NCBI RefSeq assembly: GCF_042453785.1
Contig: NC_091667.1
Span: forward strand, 34,588,001 to 34,652,000
DNA from: Malus domestica
Taxonomy: Eukaryota > Streptophyta > Magnoliopsida > Rosales > Rosaceae
Length of the DNA stretch: 64,000 nucleotides
Direction of reading: 5' to 3'
Position 1 is the first letter of the stretch, and each line of letters starts with the position of its first letter. Position numbers and translations under genes: made by a program. The notes beneath the pieces were generated by a model. That model had not been told where the DNA came from. It made no database searches and saw only the letters and a program-made list of their open reading frames with translations. Shown in pieces: positions 10,703-21,359 of the stretch.

Positions 10703-11137
10703 TTCCAAGGACACTTTGCCAATGTGCACTAGTCAAATCCAAGCAAAGGCCTTCGACGAGTCCACTCGTCGTGTACCAATGAAATGATTTCTTTTGTTTG
10801 TTGAACAGAATTATGCCCCCCCATTCATGTCCCCAAAGAACTGGAATATATTCATTAGATTGCTCAGCTGGTAGTTGGTTTCATTACATGATTTGATATA
10901 TAGCTGAGTTTTCAAGAGAGTTAGGGAAGCTCTGATATGGTATTTGTTGAATGGTTAATTGTGCATATAAAATGATTTTCGCACACCCTTTTCTCATCAG
11001 ACCCCTCTGTAGTTTGACTAGTTTTATGTAAATTATCTTATTTACTTGAACGTTTCTTTTAATTTGTTAGGGTATCCAATCTAAATCACTCTGAAACACC
11101 GATGGCTCGTTTGGTGCCTATGAGTGGATTGAATTAT

Positions 11138-11291
11138 GGGAGTTTTAACGAAAAGCCCATGGTACTGTTCATTTCAATGAAAAACTACATTTTTACACTA
11201 AAAAATTAAATCTGATACTATTCACTTTACCTTTTATTTTGTCCTTATCGTTAAAATTCAAAGTTTTCAAATCATTTTCATTAGTTTTCCT
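11138..11291. mobile_element. Mutator-like MITE, GGGAACTTTAACG family, copy 1
   Basis: About 154 bp beginning GGGAGTTTTAACGAAAAG and ending TTTTCATTAGTTTTCC(T), flanked by the 9-bp duplication TTGAATTAT (11129-11137, 11292-11300). Copies 2 and 3 lie at 23294 and 24523. The 9-10-bp duplications point to Mutator-type integration. Confidence 0.83.
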
Positions 11292-11769
11292 TTGAATTAT
11301 AAGCGTACTTATTTGAGGTACGTTTTAGAAACGAAGAAATTACATAGTAGGATTTATCATCAATGCGATGCCAGTCGAACCCAGGAGCTATTGAATTAGA
11401 TGCAACACAAAATCAACAAGTGACTAGTCGACCGGCATAAATCACAATAATTTCATACCAGAAAAGATCTTAACATTATTGAAACTACATTAGTTTTGAT
11501 ACAATCCACAAAAAATATCGGAAAGATGAGTCAGCTGATGCCTCAAGGTCATGAAATGTCACTGCACGTAAAAAGATAGCAGCCCTCGACGGGAAAAGAG
11601 AAGAAGAAAACACAAGAGCATGACACTGCAACATTCTTCAAGCCGAAGAAGATACGCGTGTTTATGACAAACACCTAGTACACGTCCACGAAGTTATATA
11701 CAGAACATTGTTGACGAAATACAGCTGAGGGCTCTTCCAGTAACATGGCAGCTTGACTGAAATGTCCAT

Positions 11770-12414
11770 CTACCGTCTTAGCATTCCATCGAGCACAAGT
11801 GTGCCTTCATGTGCATCCTCCGCGATCTGTAGAGATGAAACAGCCTGCGCCGCAATGAGCCCAGCTGCAAATCCGGTGGTACCCCAACCTCCATCCTCAC
11901 AAAATGATTCAGGGTACTCTCTTCCATAAGGCCCAGAAGAGAGCGACCATTCACTGTTCCCTAAGCCGCCCAACTTGTATCCCGATCTGTAAGCACTAGA
12001 CACCCACCCAATCCTTTCGAGTGAACACTTTGCAGAGTCTTGATAAGGAAAGCGTGCCCTCCTTCCACCCATAAATAGGTCAACGTTGCCAGGACAATCC
12101 CAACGATTGAACACTTGATCTTTGTTCAGAACAATTTCACACGTTTCATCTGAGTCTTCTTCACCAAGTAGGACATGCAACGCAACAGCCTCGGCAATTG
12201 CAGCGCCTTCTTCATCAAGCCTCTGTTGCTCTTCTTTCTTCTTCTGTTTTTTCTTTTCTAGTTCAGAAATGATGGCTGCTGAAGTAGCAAGGGCTTTCTC
12301 CAAGCGCCTCTTCTTTTTCTCAGCCTGTTTTTGACGATCCAACTCGTCCTTCACCTGCTTTTTCTTAACTTTTCTCACAACAGGTTGCAATTTATTACAC
12401 TCCATGTTATCCAT
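11770..12414 (-). CDS. Plant coiled-coil protein of unknown function
   Basis: I do not recognise a named family. The frame encodes 214 residues from the first ATG (12412-12414), MDNMECNK. Upstream in-frame codons are open but lack an ATG and are probably leader. Residues ~15-75 are very rich in Lys, Glu, Arg and Gln (RQKQAEKKKRRLEK, KKKQKKKEEQQR), predicting a charged coiled coil and possible nuclear localisation. A Gly-rich, aromatic-rich second half follows (WDCPGNVDLFMGG, GYKLGGLGNSEWSLSSGPYG, EDGGWGTTGFAAG). The coding part is one exon; the 5' leader is probably spliced, with its first exon in the CT-rich DNA near 14150-14190. Function not assigned. Confidence 0.75.
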   Translation of the reverse strand: MDNMECNKLQPVVRKVKKKQVKDELDRQKQAEKKKRRLEKALATSAAIISELEKKKQKKKEEQQRLDEEGAAIAEAVALHVLLGEEDSDETCEIVLNKDQVFNRWDCPGNVDLFMGGRRARFPYQDSAKCSLERIGWVSSAYRSGYKLGGLGNSEWSLSSGPYGREYPESFCEDGGWGTTGFAAGLIAAQAVSSLQIAEDAHEGTLVLDGMLRR

Positions 12415-14240
12415 TCGACTAACAACCTCCAAATTGTTGCCCTTGTTTAACTTGCCAAGAATTCCTCTAAAGTGTATACATTTTCCTATAACTGTGTTCC
12501 CTTAATTTTCTATATTAGTAAATAAACTTAATTATCTTCTTGTTGAAAACTAATATAATTACTATAATCCTAACAACTACACCCACTCAGGTCCGTAAGA
12601 GTACCTCATTTTGCGAATGATGCAATCCCAAACGGAAACAACAGGAGACAACCGAAGGGAAAACCGATATGCACTCACAGATCCACCCCTCGGCATCATT
12701 CTTCCTAATTTCCCACAACCCTTGCATTCACCCATCTTGAGCATACCAGAGGAACTGATCATCCAATACCAAATGTGGAAGCAATAACGAAACTTTGTTC
12801 CAAACAGCTCACATGGCCTTCCCTGCTGCAGACATAGTAAAGAGAGTAACAAGTTAAACCAAAACTTCTACCTCAGTAAACATTAAAATGCACACATAAA
12901 AGTAACGAAATATATAAACAAATAAGACACAGTTAACAGAAGTGCAACCCGTCTTGTAAAAATGTCTGAACATCGACAATCAGACGCCACAACCAACACC
13001 GAAAGAACCCAATTGAAAACATTTCAGAAAGCAGTTCAATTCCAATTTCAGTTTTGGGAATCCGAAAACAACTTATCCAATCTTCTCAAAAGAAAACAAA
13101 AAATAGACACAAATATCATTATCCAAAGAAACAACACATAATATCAAGATCATAGCCCAAAAGACTTAGCCGACCACAATAAGGAAAAAAACACCTCTTA
13201 ATCATGACCATGGACATAGCACGGTGCGCCATTGAAAACGAAAATACACTCACAGGCAGAAGCACAAGCAACAAATGCAAGCAACATAAAACAGAAATGC
13301 ATCCCCCTAATATATGCCTAACCCCAACAATCATCATAACTAAAAGTGAAGTCAAGCTTCCCAGAAAAGAGACCTGAATAACCGAAAACTGGATCTAAAT
13401 AACGTCGTCATAGCCTCATAGACCTCACAAGCTAGATCCAAAATCCCAACAAACACTGAGTTAACAATCATTTCGATTAAGTGTAAAGATACACATCGGA
13501 TACTTGTTAGTCATAAAGCTCTGGACCAAGAGTAGAGAAAAAGCTCACAAAAACAAGGGTTACCAATCGAGGCAACTCCGTAAACCCGCTTCGATTATGA
13601 ATTACAAAACAACACCAATCCAATTAATCCAATCGTAATTGTATAGGTGAGATGATGAAATAACACAAAAAACCAACGAATAAGCTCTCTCACTCAATTT
13701 AATAACCACAAATTGAACTTCCACTCCATTTTCTCACCATCCAAACAGACTCTAGTATCCAATTCGTTCAAATCCACACTAAACCAAATAGATCCGTACA
13801 AAAAATCAGCACAGCTTCACAAATCCGTACAAATAACAGCGTGATCTAATCAATTCGGATACAGCAGCATCAAATTAAAACACCAATCAATCCAGATCCA
13901 GTAAAAAACTAATCCAAACAGATAAATCATAACAAAAATCAACAACCAAATCCAAATTCAAATACACGAAATCAAAGACTAACAGAGAGAGAAAGCGAAC
14001 CAGATTGAAATCACAGGTAGAGGAAAGGGCCTCGAGCTCGGAATCTCATCCGCGGAATGACGAAATCGGAAAGAAAAAAATTGGGGAAGGAATCGGATTC
14101 CAGAGGGAGAAACGGACGAGGAAGAAACAGGGAGTTGGTGTCTGTTTTGATTTTGATAACCGACCGACTCGAGAGAGAGAGGGAGAGAGAGAAGGGGGGT
14201 AATCGTGTAATTTACGGATCAGTTGGGGACACGTGGCGGG
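12415..14240 (-). other. Probable leader intron(s) and promoter of the coiled-coil gene
   Basis: About 1.8 kb without a credible coding frame. On the minus strand a CT-rich stretch at 14160-14200 resembles a plant 5' leader, and CACGTGG (G-box) sits at 14229-14235 just upstream of it. Stop codons interrupt the AT-rich interior in all frames. The exact leader exons cannot be set without transcripts. Confidence 0.45.
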
Positions 14241-15276
14241 AGGACGGGGGAGTTGATCTTTGAAAGGGTAAAATTCTGGAATATCTGACTTTTCTTTGGT
14301 CTTTTGGGATTAGGTTGGTTGGGGGGCGAGGCAATCAATGGGTGCCACTTGCTTTCCGTCAAAGTGTTCCTATTGGCTTGTTTATTTGACGGTGTGGATT
14401 ACAGATCTGAAGTTTATGGATTTGGATCGACGGTGAGGATTCTAGTACAGGAATATGAAGGTGGGGCTGTGATGTAGATGGGGTAATGGCATGGCAGAAG
14501 GCCTGTACATTGGGCCTATTCCTAGGAAGAAGGAGGTGGGACTCAATAAATATCAGAACTGCTTTCAAATGACTTGTAACCACTCTAACAACAACTAAGT
14601 TCTATTGCACTAAGTGAAGTTGACTGCATAAATTAAACACCAAAGCGTTCGATTTTGTCCTGAGTTTTTTTGTTAACTTCAAGTACGTCATATTTATTCT
14701 TGTAGTCTATTTCCAAATCTTTCTATATCTTTCTCTATCTGTTTTGCCCTAAGCGTCTGTGACATACAAAAATATTGTAAAAGCTAAAAATTGAAATTTT
14801 TAACAAAAAAAATAGGAGGAATAACTCACCATTTTTAATTGTGTTTGCAAATTTCTACAAAAAGTTGCCATAAAAATAGTTTTGGTGACATTTTCATCGT
14901 ATCATAGTTAATGTTTTAGATGTTCTGATTGAAAAATTCCATTCTCGTACCGTTCTTGCCTCCACTAGTATTTTTAATTGGTTTTACGAATTTTTACAAA
15001 AAAAATCATCATAAAGTCATATTTCGTTCAATTTTGAATGAATCAATTTGCAAATTTTGATGTGTAAAATTATTAATTGGTATGATGAAGGTAAATTAGG
15101 TTCATTAATTTACACAATTGCCTTGTTGAAGTGTTATTTTTGTCACAGAATGAGATCCACTCTTGATTTATTTGTCCAGAGCCTGCATATCGAGAAATTC
15201 AAATCATTCGAGAGACAGGAAAGAGATCTGAGTCACTCAAATTTTTTATTTTGTAAAGTGCTTCAATGAGATTGTA
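14241..15276. other. Intergenic, nothing recognised
   Basis: AT-rich DNA with only short random reading frames. I see no repeat with readable ends and no RNA gene. Confidence 0.5.
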
Positions 15277-15279
15277 TAA

Positions 15280-16079
15280 GAGCAAGTCCACCCTAAAGGC
15301 TTTGTGCCAGCACCCAGCGTATTTATCCACTTAAATGAACAGTAATAGATCACAGTAATAGGCAATAACATCTCCATCCCTAAAAATACGCTGGCACCCA
15401 GCCCATCTAATATTATATTATTTTATTCATAACAATTAATATTTTATCATTTAATTTATTTTTTCTTCTTTCTTCCTTTCACTCTCAGGTCCTTTCTGTC
15501 TCTCTCTCTCTCTCTTATCTATTTTTTCTCCCTCTCTCTTTTCCAGCTCACTGCTGTGAGCTTTCCTTCTGCTTCCTCTTCAAAATCTTCAACAAATCAA
15601 ACACAAAATATTATTTTTGTAATCCTTAGAGCTCAAGGAACCCAACCATGGCCTTGCATGCGGCATCGGTGCATGATGCGAGGTCCTACCATTGAAGCCG
15701 AGAGCTTGAGATCTCCTCAGATCTCTCTCCCCTTGTTCGCTTTTGTGGGTCCAAGGGTTTCGGTGTTGCTAGATCTCTCTCAGCGATTCGAATCCCTCTC
15801 CGAGTTCGAACGCTCTCTCTCTGCGATTCCATCCCTGATGTCTCTCTCTCTCTCCGAATCCTTGACCCCGAATAAAAAATTAAAAAAAAGTGTCTGACGC
15901 CACGCTGGCGTCAGCATGGCATCAGATGACCCGGTCCCCAAGTCTGTCAATTTTAGGCTGGCCTAGAGACCAGCTTGGGCTGGGTGCCAGTCAATCCCGT
16001 GGGCTGGAGTGAATTGGATGTGTGCCGAGCCAGTTTTTTGACTAGGTGTTGGGCTATTCCACCTTCGGTGGACTTGCTC
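15280..16079. mobile_element. Harbinger-like element, 800 bp, GAGCAAGTCCACC ends
   Basis: Left end GAGCAAGTCCACC (15280-15292) and right end GGTGGACTTGCTC (16067-16079) are perfect complements, with TAA on both sides (15277-15279, 16080-16082). The interior has CT-rich sequence and GC-rich words such as CTGGCACCCAGC and GGGCTGGGTGCCAG that could pair. No transposase. A third related end, TTTAGGGTGGACTTGCCC, lies at 16793-16810 and matches the left end over 19 of 20 bases, so a larger or second element reaches the MinD leader. Confidence 0.75.
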
Positions 16080-16082
16080 TAA

Positions 16083-16884
16083 TAAAAACCATCTCTCGGT
16101 CCACATGCACATGACATATAGATGCTGAGTGTATCTCAAATTCTCAATCCCTCTCTCAAAGCAAGTTCACTAACAAATGAACTGGCCCAAAGTCCACTTT
16201 TCCATCCTAGTCCCCCCAAAACTCACTTCACCCCACCCAATAGGCTGGCCTAAAATGGAGACCAGCTTTGAGCCCAACACATAATGAACTGAGCAAGAAA
16301 CCGAGCCATCTGACGTCTACCATGTGAACCCCTTTTTTATTGTGCTAGGCGCGTAGAAAACACACACACATGGGCACGCGTTGCAGATAACTCGCAAAGG
16401 GGGGGCTCGCTGTGCAAGCACACTACGAGATGTTGGGCGTGGGGATACATGGCGCATTCGTGTCCGTTGGATTTCCAACGTTAAAAAAAATTGATATTCA
16501 AACCCAACAGCTTGTGATGTGGCATAATCTTGACTGTTCAATTTTCAGATCAACGGTCCAGATTTTTTGGCCAAATTTTTTTTAAAATAAATAAATGAAT
16601 GTCAGAAATTAATAATTTTTTTATTATAAATAAAGAAAATGTCAAAAATTAAAAATACAATTACTATTTTATAATAAAAATTAATAATATTTTAATAAAA
16701 ATTGACTAGGCTATTTAATTTAGAGGCAGAAATGCACTTCACCCATTACAATTTATTTGGATGGATTGAATAGATTCTTACCCGACTTGATTTTTAGGGT
16801 GGACTTGCCCTTACAACAACTCTCCCTTTTGCTCAATAGTCGACGATCACTCGCAGTCGCAGAGTCCCCAGACTCCCCACCAAA
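16083..16884 (+). other. Region between the Harbinger-like element and MinD
   Basis: AT-rich DNA that ends in the extra element terminus at 16793-16812. The MinD promoter must lie here or inside the element, because the MinD leader begins within about 150 bp of the terminus. No clear TATA box was identified. Confidence 0.4.
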
Positions 16885-16917
16885 ATGTTCACCTTCATCG
16901 CCTTCCTTTCGTTTTGA
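16885..16917 (+). promoter_or_regulatory. Upstream reading frames in the MinD leader
   Basis: An ATG at 16885 opens an 11-codon frame (MFTFIAFLSF, stop at 16915-16917). Its stop overlaps a second ATG at 16917-16919, which runs out of frame past the MinD start at 16961. If the transcript begins upstream, these would reduce or regulate MinD translation. The transcription start is not known. Confidence 0.4.
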
Positions 16918-16960
16918 TGATCCCACCTGATCTCATCATCCAAGGGCCACAAAAGCCGCA

Positions 16961-17947
16961 ATGCTCTCTCTTCAACTCCTGCCCGCCCTCCTCAGCCCCA
17001 AGCCCTCTTCCTCCCTCACCGCCGCAAACCCACCAAAAACCTTTAAACCCAAAACCCTAAAACCCAAACCTTCTCCCACCTTCACAGTCCGCGCCATCCT
17101 CCAATACAACAGGAAGCCCCAATTGTCCGGCGACACCCCCCGCGTCGTCGTCATCACCTCTGGAAAAGGAGGCGTCGGCAAGACCACCACCACCGCCAAT
17201 GTCGGCCTCTCCCTCGCCCGCCTCGGCTTCTCTGTCGTCGCCATCGACGCCGACGTCGGCCTCCGCAACCTCGACCTCCTGCTCGGCCTCGAGAACCGCG
17301 TCAACTACACCGTCGTCGAGGTCCTCAACGGCGACTGCCGCCTCGACCAGGCGCTCGTCAGGGACAAGCGTTGGTCCAACTTCGAATTGCTCTGCATCTC
17401 AAAGCCCCGGTCCAAATTACCAATGGGGTTCGGCGGCAAGGCCCTGGTCTGGGTCGTCGACGCTTTGAAAGCCAGGCAAGAGGGCTGCCCGGACTTCATC
17501 CTCATCGACTGCCCCGCCGGAATCGACGCCGGCTTCATCACCGCCATTACGCCGGCCAATGAGGCCGTGCTGGTGACCACGCCGGACATCACGAGCTTGA
17601 GAGACGCTGACAGAGTCATTGGGCTGCTGGAGTGTGATGGGATTAGGGATATAAAGATGATGGTGAACCGGGTCCGGACAGATATGATCAAGGGGGAGGA
17701 CATGATGTCCGTGCTCGATGTGCAGGAGATGTTGGGATTGGCATTGTTGGGGATGATTCCGGAGGACACGGAGGTCATCAGAAGCACCAACAGAGGGTAC
17801 CCTCTGGTTTTGAATAGGCCGCCTACATTGGCAGGACTGGCTTTCGAGCAGGCGGCGTGGAGGCTTGTTGAGCAGGATAGTATGCAGGCTGTCATGGTGG
17901 AGGAAGAGCCCAAGAAGCGTGGCTTCTTCTCGTTTTTCGGAGGGTAG
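16961..17947 (+). CDS. MIND1: Plastid division site regulator MinD
   Basis: Intronless 328-residue frame. Residues 1-~45 are rich in Ser, Pro, Lys and Leu without acidic residues, a plastid transit peptide. The MinD ATPase begins with RVVVITSGKGGVGKTTTT: the deviant Walker A motif KGGVGKTT is at 69-76, followed by the switch regions (AIDADVGLRN, LIDCPAG). It ends in a basic, aromatic amphipathic tail (KKRGFFSFFGG), the membrane-targeting sequence known from bacterial MinD. In plants MinD sits on the inner envelope with MinE and ARC3 and restricts FtsZ rings to mid-plastid. Length and single-exon structure fit plant homologues. The GC-rich 5' half has long open frames on both strands; only this one has family motifs. 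Confidence 0.96.
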   Translation: MLSLQLLPALLSPKPSSSLTAANPPKTFKPKTLKPKPSPTFTVRAILQYNRKPQLSGDTPRVVVITSGKGGVGKTTTTANVGLSLARLGFSVVAIDADVGLRNLDLLLGLENRVNYTVVEVLNGDCRLDQALVRDKRWSNFELLCISKPRSKLPMGFGGKALVWVVDALKARQEGCPDFILIDCPAGIDAGFITAITPANEAVLVTTPDITSLRDADRVIGLLECDGIRDIKMMVNRVRTDMIKGEDMMSVLDVQEMLGLALLGMIPEDTEVIRSTNRGYPLVLNRPPTLAGLAFEQAAWRLVEQDSMQAVMVEEEPKKRGFFSFFGG

Positions 17948-18539
17948 GAAGTGCTGCAGGTGAATGTTCAGCAGTAGAGGGAAGTTAGTGATAGCTTGAA
18001 TTTTAGATTTCTAGTTTTTATTTTTAGGGAACGCAAGAATTAATGTGATGCATTTGCTTCGGTTGAGAAACAAGTAAAATTGGTACCTGTCTTTCGAATA
18101 TCCCGGATTGAAAAGTTTCATGCTTGATCTTTACCATTGATGAATTTGTTACTGAAGAGCTCTTTTTCGTTGCACCGATACAAAACGCTTTAACTTCCAA
18201 CCCAATCACTTTCATCTGTTGGCTCCCGCTTCTCCTCTTCACTACAAGTTCTTATGGTGCTCTCTTTCAGCCAAGTCGAAGCTTTTGCTTCCTCCAAACA
18301 ATTTTCTTCCTGTAGTTGCTTCTCCATCTAACCAAATTCACTGCATACGAAAGAGTAGCTACAAACGGGTTACTTTGCTTCTCCACACCCTGTAAAGCCA
18401 CCAAACCTCATGTTCAACAATCTTCAAATCATCCGGTTACCAGAATCCTTCGTAGGTAACCATTTGGGGCATGAACGAGTTTTCTTTTGATCCCGACATG
18501 ATAATTTTTATCTTTTCAAGTCATGTTTTGTGTGCATTT
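17948..18539. other. MinD 3' region and spacer
   Basis: The MinD untranslated region is followed by AT-rich DNA. No gene or repeat was recognised. Confidence 0.5.
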
Positions 18540-19890
18540 CAGAAACAAATGTGTTCTAAACAATTTGAAAACACTGGTATTACCAAAGAAGGGATGCATT
18601 CAGATGGCGGGCCAATTACAGTAGCAGCTAACTCCCTCCCACCAACATTCTGGACATCTATTTCTCTAGCAGCATAAAACCGTGTGTCCAGGCAACATAC
18701 CTCTGTGACTACGGCTTGATCTGCACCACGGAGGGCATTAGCGAAGTCATCCTTCATTGCTGCTAAACGACTGCAAACATATCACCAATCAGTCCAGCGC
18801 GATTATATGAATCGTGCTAATGATACCAGAAACTGTGCTAAAAGGGACTCTGCGTTGTTCTCATCTTGCGTGGATACCTGTACATATGAGGCTGGAATAC
18901 GACCATAGGAGACTTGACAGGGAACCTCGGGCGTGCAGCTTGAATAACTGCACTAACTTCTGATGGATGATGAGCATAATCGTCATATATACAGTTGCAC
19001 ACAATCTACAAACTCGGCCTCGCACAACTACTGGAGTAACACTTTGGAATTCAGATTTAGGTGTTATATATTAGACACCAAAAAGGTTCTAATTGCTTCA
19101 AATCAAATACCAATTAGCAGAGATGTATTCACACAGGAACTCCGACGGACATTGCATACAAAAGCAGCTTCAGGTAATCTCGAGGCGCCACTCCCGTGTA
19201 TATTAGCCACCGAATGGCCTGTGTGCAACAATGCCCCTGCTTCCTGCAGCCCGTCCACGAAGCTACTCCAAGCAATATCCGAGCCGCTAACCTCATAACC
19301 CTACGAAAAAATTCAAAGAAAAAGTGTGGAAATTCAAGAAACCTGAAAATTGTGCAGTTCTATGTAGTCTATTACACTCATTGAAATTGACCCAAGTCAA
19401 ATGACATTGTAATAGTTCCATCTCGTTTTTATTGTTTCCTGAACTAAAGAATTGCACTGTTTTCTTTCATTTTCTATCATTTGCCGACATTCTCTCAGCA
19501 ACCAAACAGAGAAATAAGGCTTCAATCAAGCTTCACTTTACCTGTTTTAGGGCAAGCATGGCCAGCGCAGACAATCCGCAACCTCCAATCCCCCACAAAG
19601 TGAATCAGTCCGAGAACGCCGTCGAGATTGAGATGCTGCCGCCGCTATTTTTACTCGAGGATCGCACGGATTTCGACATTCGATTGCTTTTGCACTGGAC
19701 AAAGCTCTCCCTGATAAATATCTAGAAGTTGATCTTGGATCTGCGGATGATATTGGCGGGAAAATGGAGGGTTTTGGACGTTGATATTGCCGGGAAATCC
19801 ATCGGTGTGACACTGACACAGATTTTCCCGGGAAAGTGACGGGTTTTGAAGTTGGATCGTGGATTCGTACATAGAAACGGATGGTTTAAC
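18540..19890 (-). pseudogene. MurC-like (UDP-N-acetylmuramate--L-alanine ligase) pseudogene
   Basis: Four exon remnants lie in order on the minus strand. (1) About 19890-19542 ends with IHFVG, then after a one-base frameshift GIGGCGLSALAMLALKQ and a GT donor: the nucleotide-binding start of Mur ligases. (2) From an AG acceptor at 19301-19302: GYEVSGSDIAWSSF and LQEAGALLHTGHSVANI, then LYAMSVGVPV in another frame, then a stop. (3) 19005-18878: [20 protein letters not shown], the Mur ligase C-terminal motif. (4) From 18770: SRLAAMKDDFANALRGADQ, then NVGGRELAATVIGPPSE. The central ATP-binding domain is missing. MurC adds L-alanine to UDP-MurNAc in peptidoglycan synthesis; plant copies are of plastid (cyanobacterial) type. 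Its position just behind MinD may be chance. Confidence 0.85.
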
Positions 19891-20037
19891 AATCTGAAAT
19901 GGGCTATAAAGCCCATTATATCGGCCCAATAACTCCCAATCCTTCTTTTTTACTTAAGTTGATATCCAAAAGGCCCAGTTTACCTTTTTTTATTTTTCAA
20001 CTTCAAACAATGTGTTTCATTTTCTAACATGATACTC

Positions 20038-20236
20038 TCCGGATCCTTTTGGTGAAAATCCTGAGGATTTTTTAAATTGTGTCCGTTCATCGTACATCAT
20101 GCAGTTAATTTTTGTCAATTACTGTTTGTGTTTAATTTTAAATAAAAATATTTCAAATGATTTCTAACAGCACAATGTACGATGAACGGATCTCCAGAAT
20201 CCTCACAAAGAGGATCTAGTAAGGATCCGAATTATG
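20038..20236. repeat. MITE-like foldback element, GGATCC family, copy B
   Basis: It begins CGGATCCTTTTGG and ends AAGGATCCGAATTA. The inner inverted pair is CCGTTCATCGTACATCATG / CAATGTACGATGAACGG around the conserved centre ACTGTTTGTGTTTAATTTTA. This copy shows the family structure best. Confidence 0.78.
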
Positions 20237-20348
20237 ATTTTTATTATCTAAAGCAATACAGTCAAGTTTGTAGCTTCTTTTCACTGTAAATTTTGCTCGA
20301 ATAATCATTAACTAAATTAAAAGTAAATTATCGTTACAAAACAACGCC

Positions 20349-20391
<43 letters not shown>
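20349..20391. repeat. (ATT)n microsatellite
   Basis: About 14 uninterrupted TTA/ATT units, likely polymorphic. Confidence 0.95.
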
Positions 20392-20547
20392 TATTTTCGC
20401 ATGTAAATAAAATATTTTTAATTTACCTCTCATAAATAATGAATGCAAGAACACTATAAAATAAAAGACTTATTCAATTTGTCACCTTGTCCACCCATCT
20501 TGTAACCACACGTGGCAAGGGCTTTTCGTAAATTCATAACTGTGGGC

Positions 20548-20585
20548 CTGAGGCAGTGAGGCAGTGAGGCAGTGAGGCAGTAGGA
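20548..20585. repeat. Short tandem repeat, unit AGGCAGTG
   Basis: Four tandem copies of an 8-bp unit (GAGGCAGT/AGGCAGTG) in otherwise unremarkable intergenic DNA. Confidence 0.85.
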
Positions 20586-20714
20586 GACCAACTGACCAAC
20601 GTGGTCCCAATTCCAAAGGCCCCCAACCCAAATTTGCTTGTCTATTTATTTGGTCCCACGGTGGTGAATTTCCGCCGACCTTGACCACATCAAACCAAAT
20701 ATTTGAAACTATGA

Positions 20715-20830
20715 TTTTTTTTTTACTTATTTTAAGTTTGATTTTACTAAAAACGAATTTAACTCACATTATTATGATTAGTCTATTGTGAGATTTAGTA
20801 CAGATAATATCGTTTGTGTACAAAAAGAAA
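20715..20830. repeat. Dispersed GTGAGAT repeat, copy 2
   Basis: AAGTTTGATTTTACTAAAAA, AACTCACATTATTATGATTAG and GTGAGATTTAGTACAGATAA follow the same order as in the copies near 7440 and 24205. Borders not resolved. Confidence 0.5.
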
Positions 20831-20877
20831 GAAAGATAAAGAATATTAACAAACAAAATGAAAACCAAGATTCTAAA

Positions 20878-21350
20878 AGACGCTAGGCACTAGTTGGATG
20901 GCGGGCTGGTGCCTAACACCTAGGCGGCTAGACGGATTTAAGTAAATCTATTGTATTTTGTGTAAATAAATGTCTGTTTATACTTAAAATATATATAATT
21001 TTATCATAAATTAGAAAATATAATGACATATATATTATGAATTATTAGAACGTAATGAAAACATGAGGAGCAAACATATAATGTGTGTTTATTTAATTGT
21101 TCAATAAGTCTCTTAAAATTTATTGGAAACAATAAAATGCAAAAAGAAAGTTACTATTTTCTATCTAAGTGAGTTGCAACTTAGGCAGGTATCTAGGCGG
21201 GTCTAGGAGGGCTAGGCCGGTGCCTAGACAGTCTAGGCCGGCGCCTCAGCAGGTCTAGGTGCCCTTTTTTAATTTTCAAACACCTATGCAATAATCAGAA
21301 AGGTGGCTAGCCGCCTAACGCCTAGACGGCGTTAGACGGAAATTTTTAAA
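20878..21350. repeat. CCTAGGCGG-bordered repeat, copy 1
   Basis: AT-rich body between GC-rich borders full of CTAGGCGG / CCTAGAC words that can fold back. The internal ACATGAGGAGC(A/C)AACA and TTTTCTATCTAAG words are shared with the copy at about 29410. No target duplication was determined and no coding capacity seen. Confidence 0.65.
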
Positions 21351-21359
21351 ACAATAATG

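Noticed and set aside
15556-15897. 113-codon Ser-rich frame
   Set aside because: Lies wholly inside the Harbinger-like element and consists of CT-repeat translation (SLSLSES).
16972-17913. Long antisense frames across MinD
   Set aside because: The GC-rich codon bias of MinD creates open complementary frames; only the plus frame has MinD motifs.
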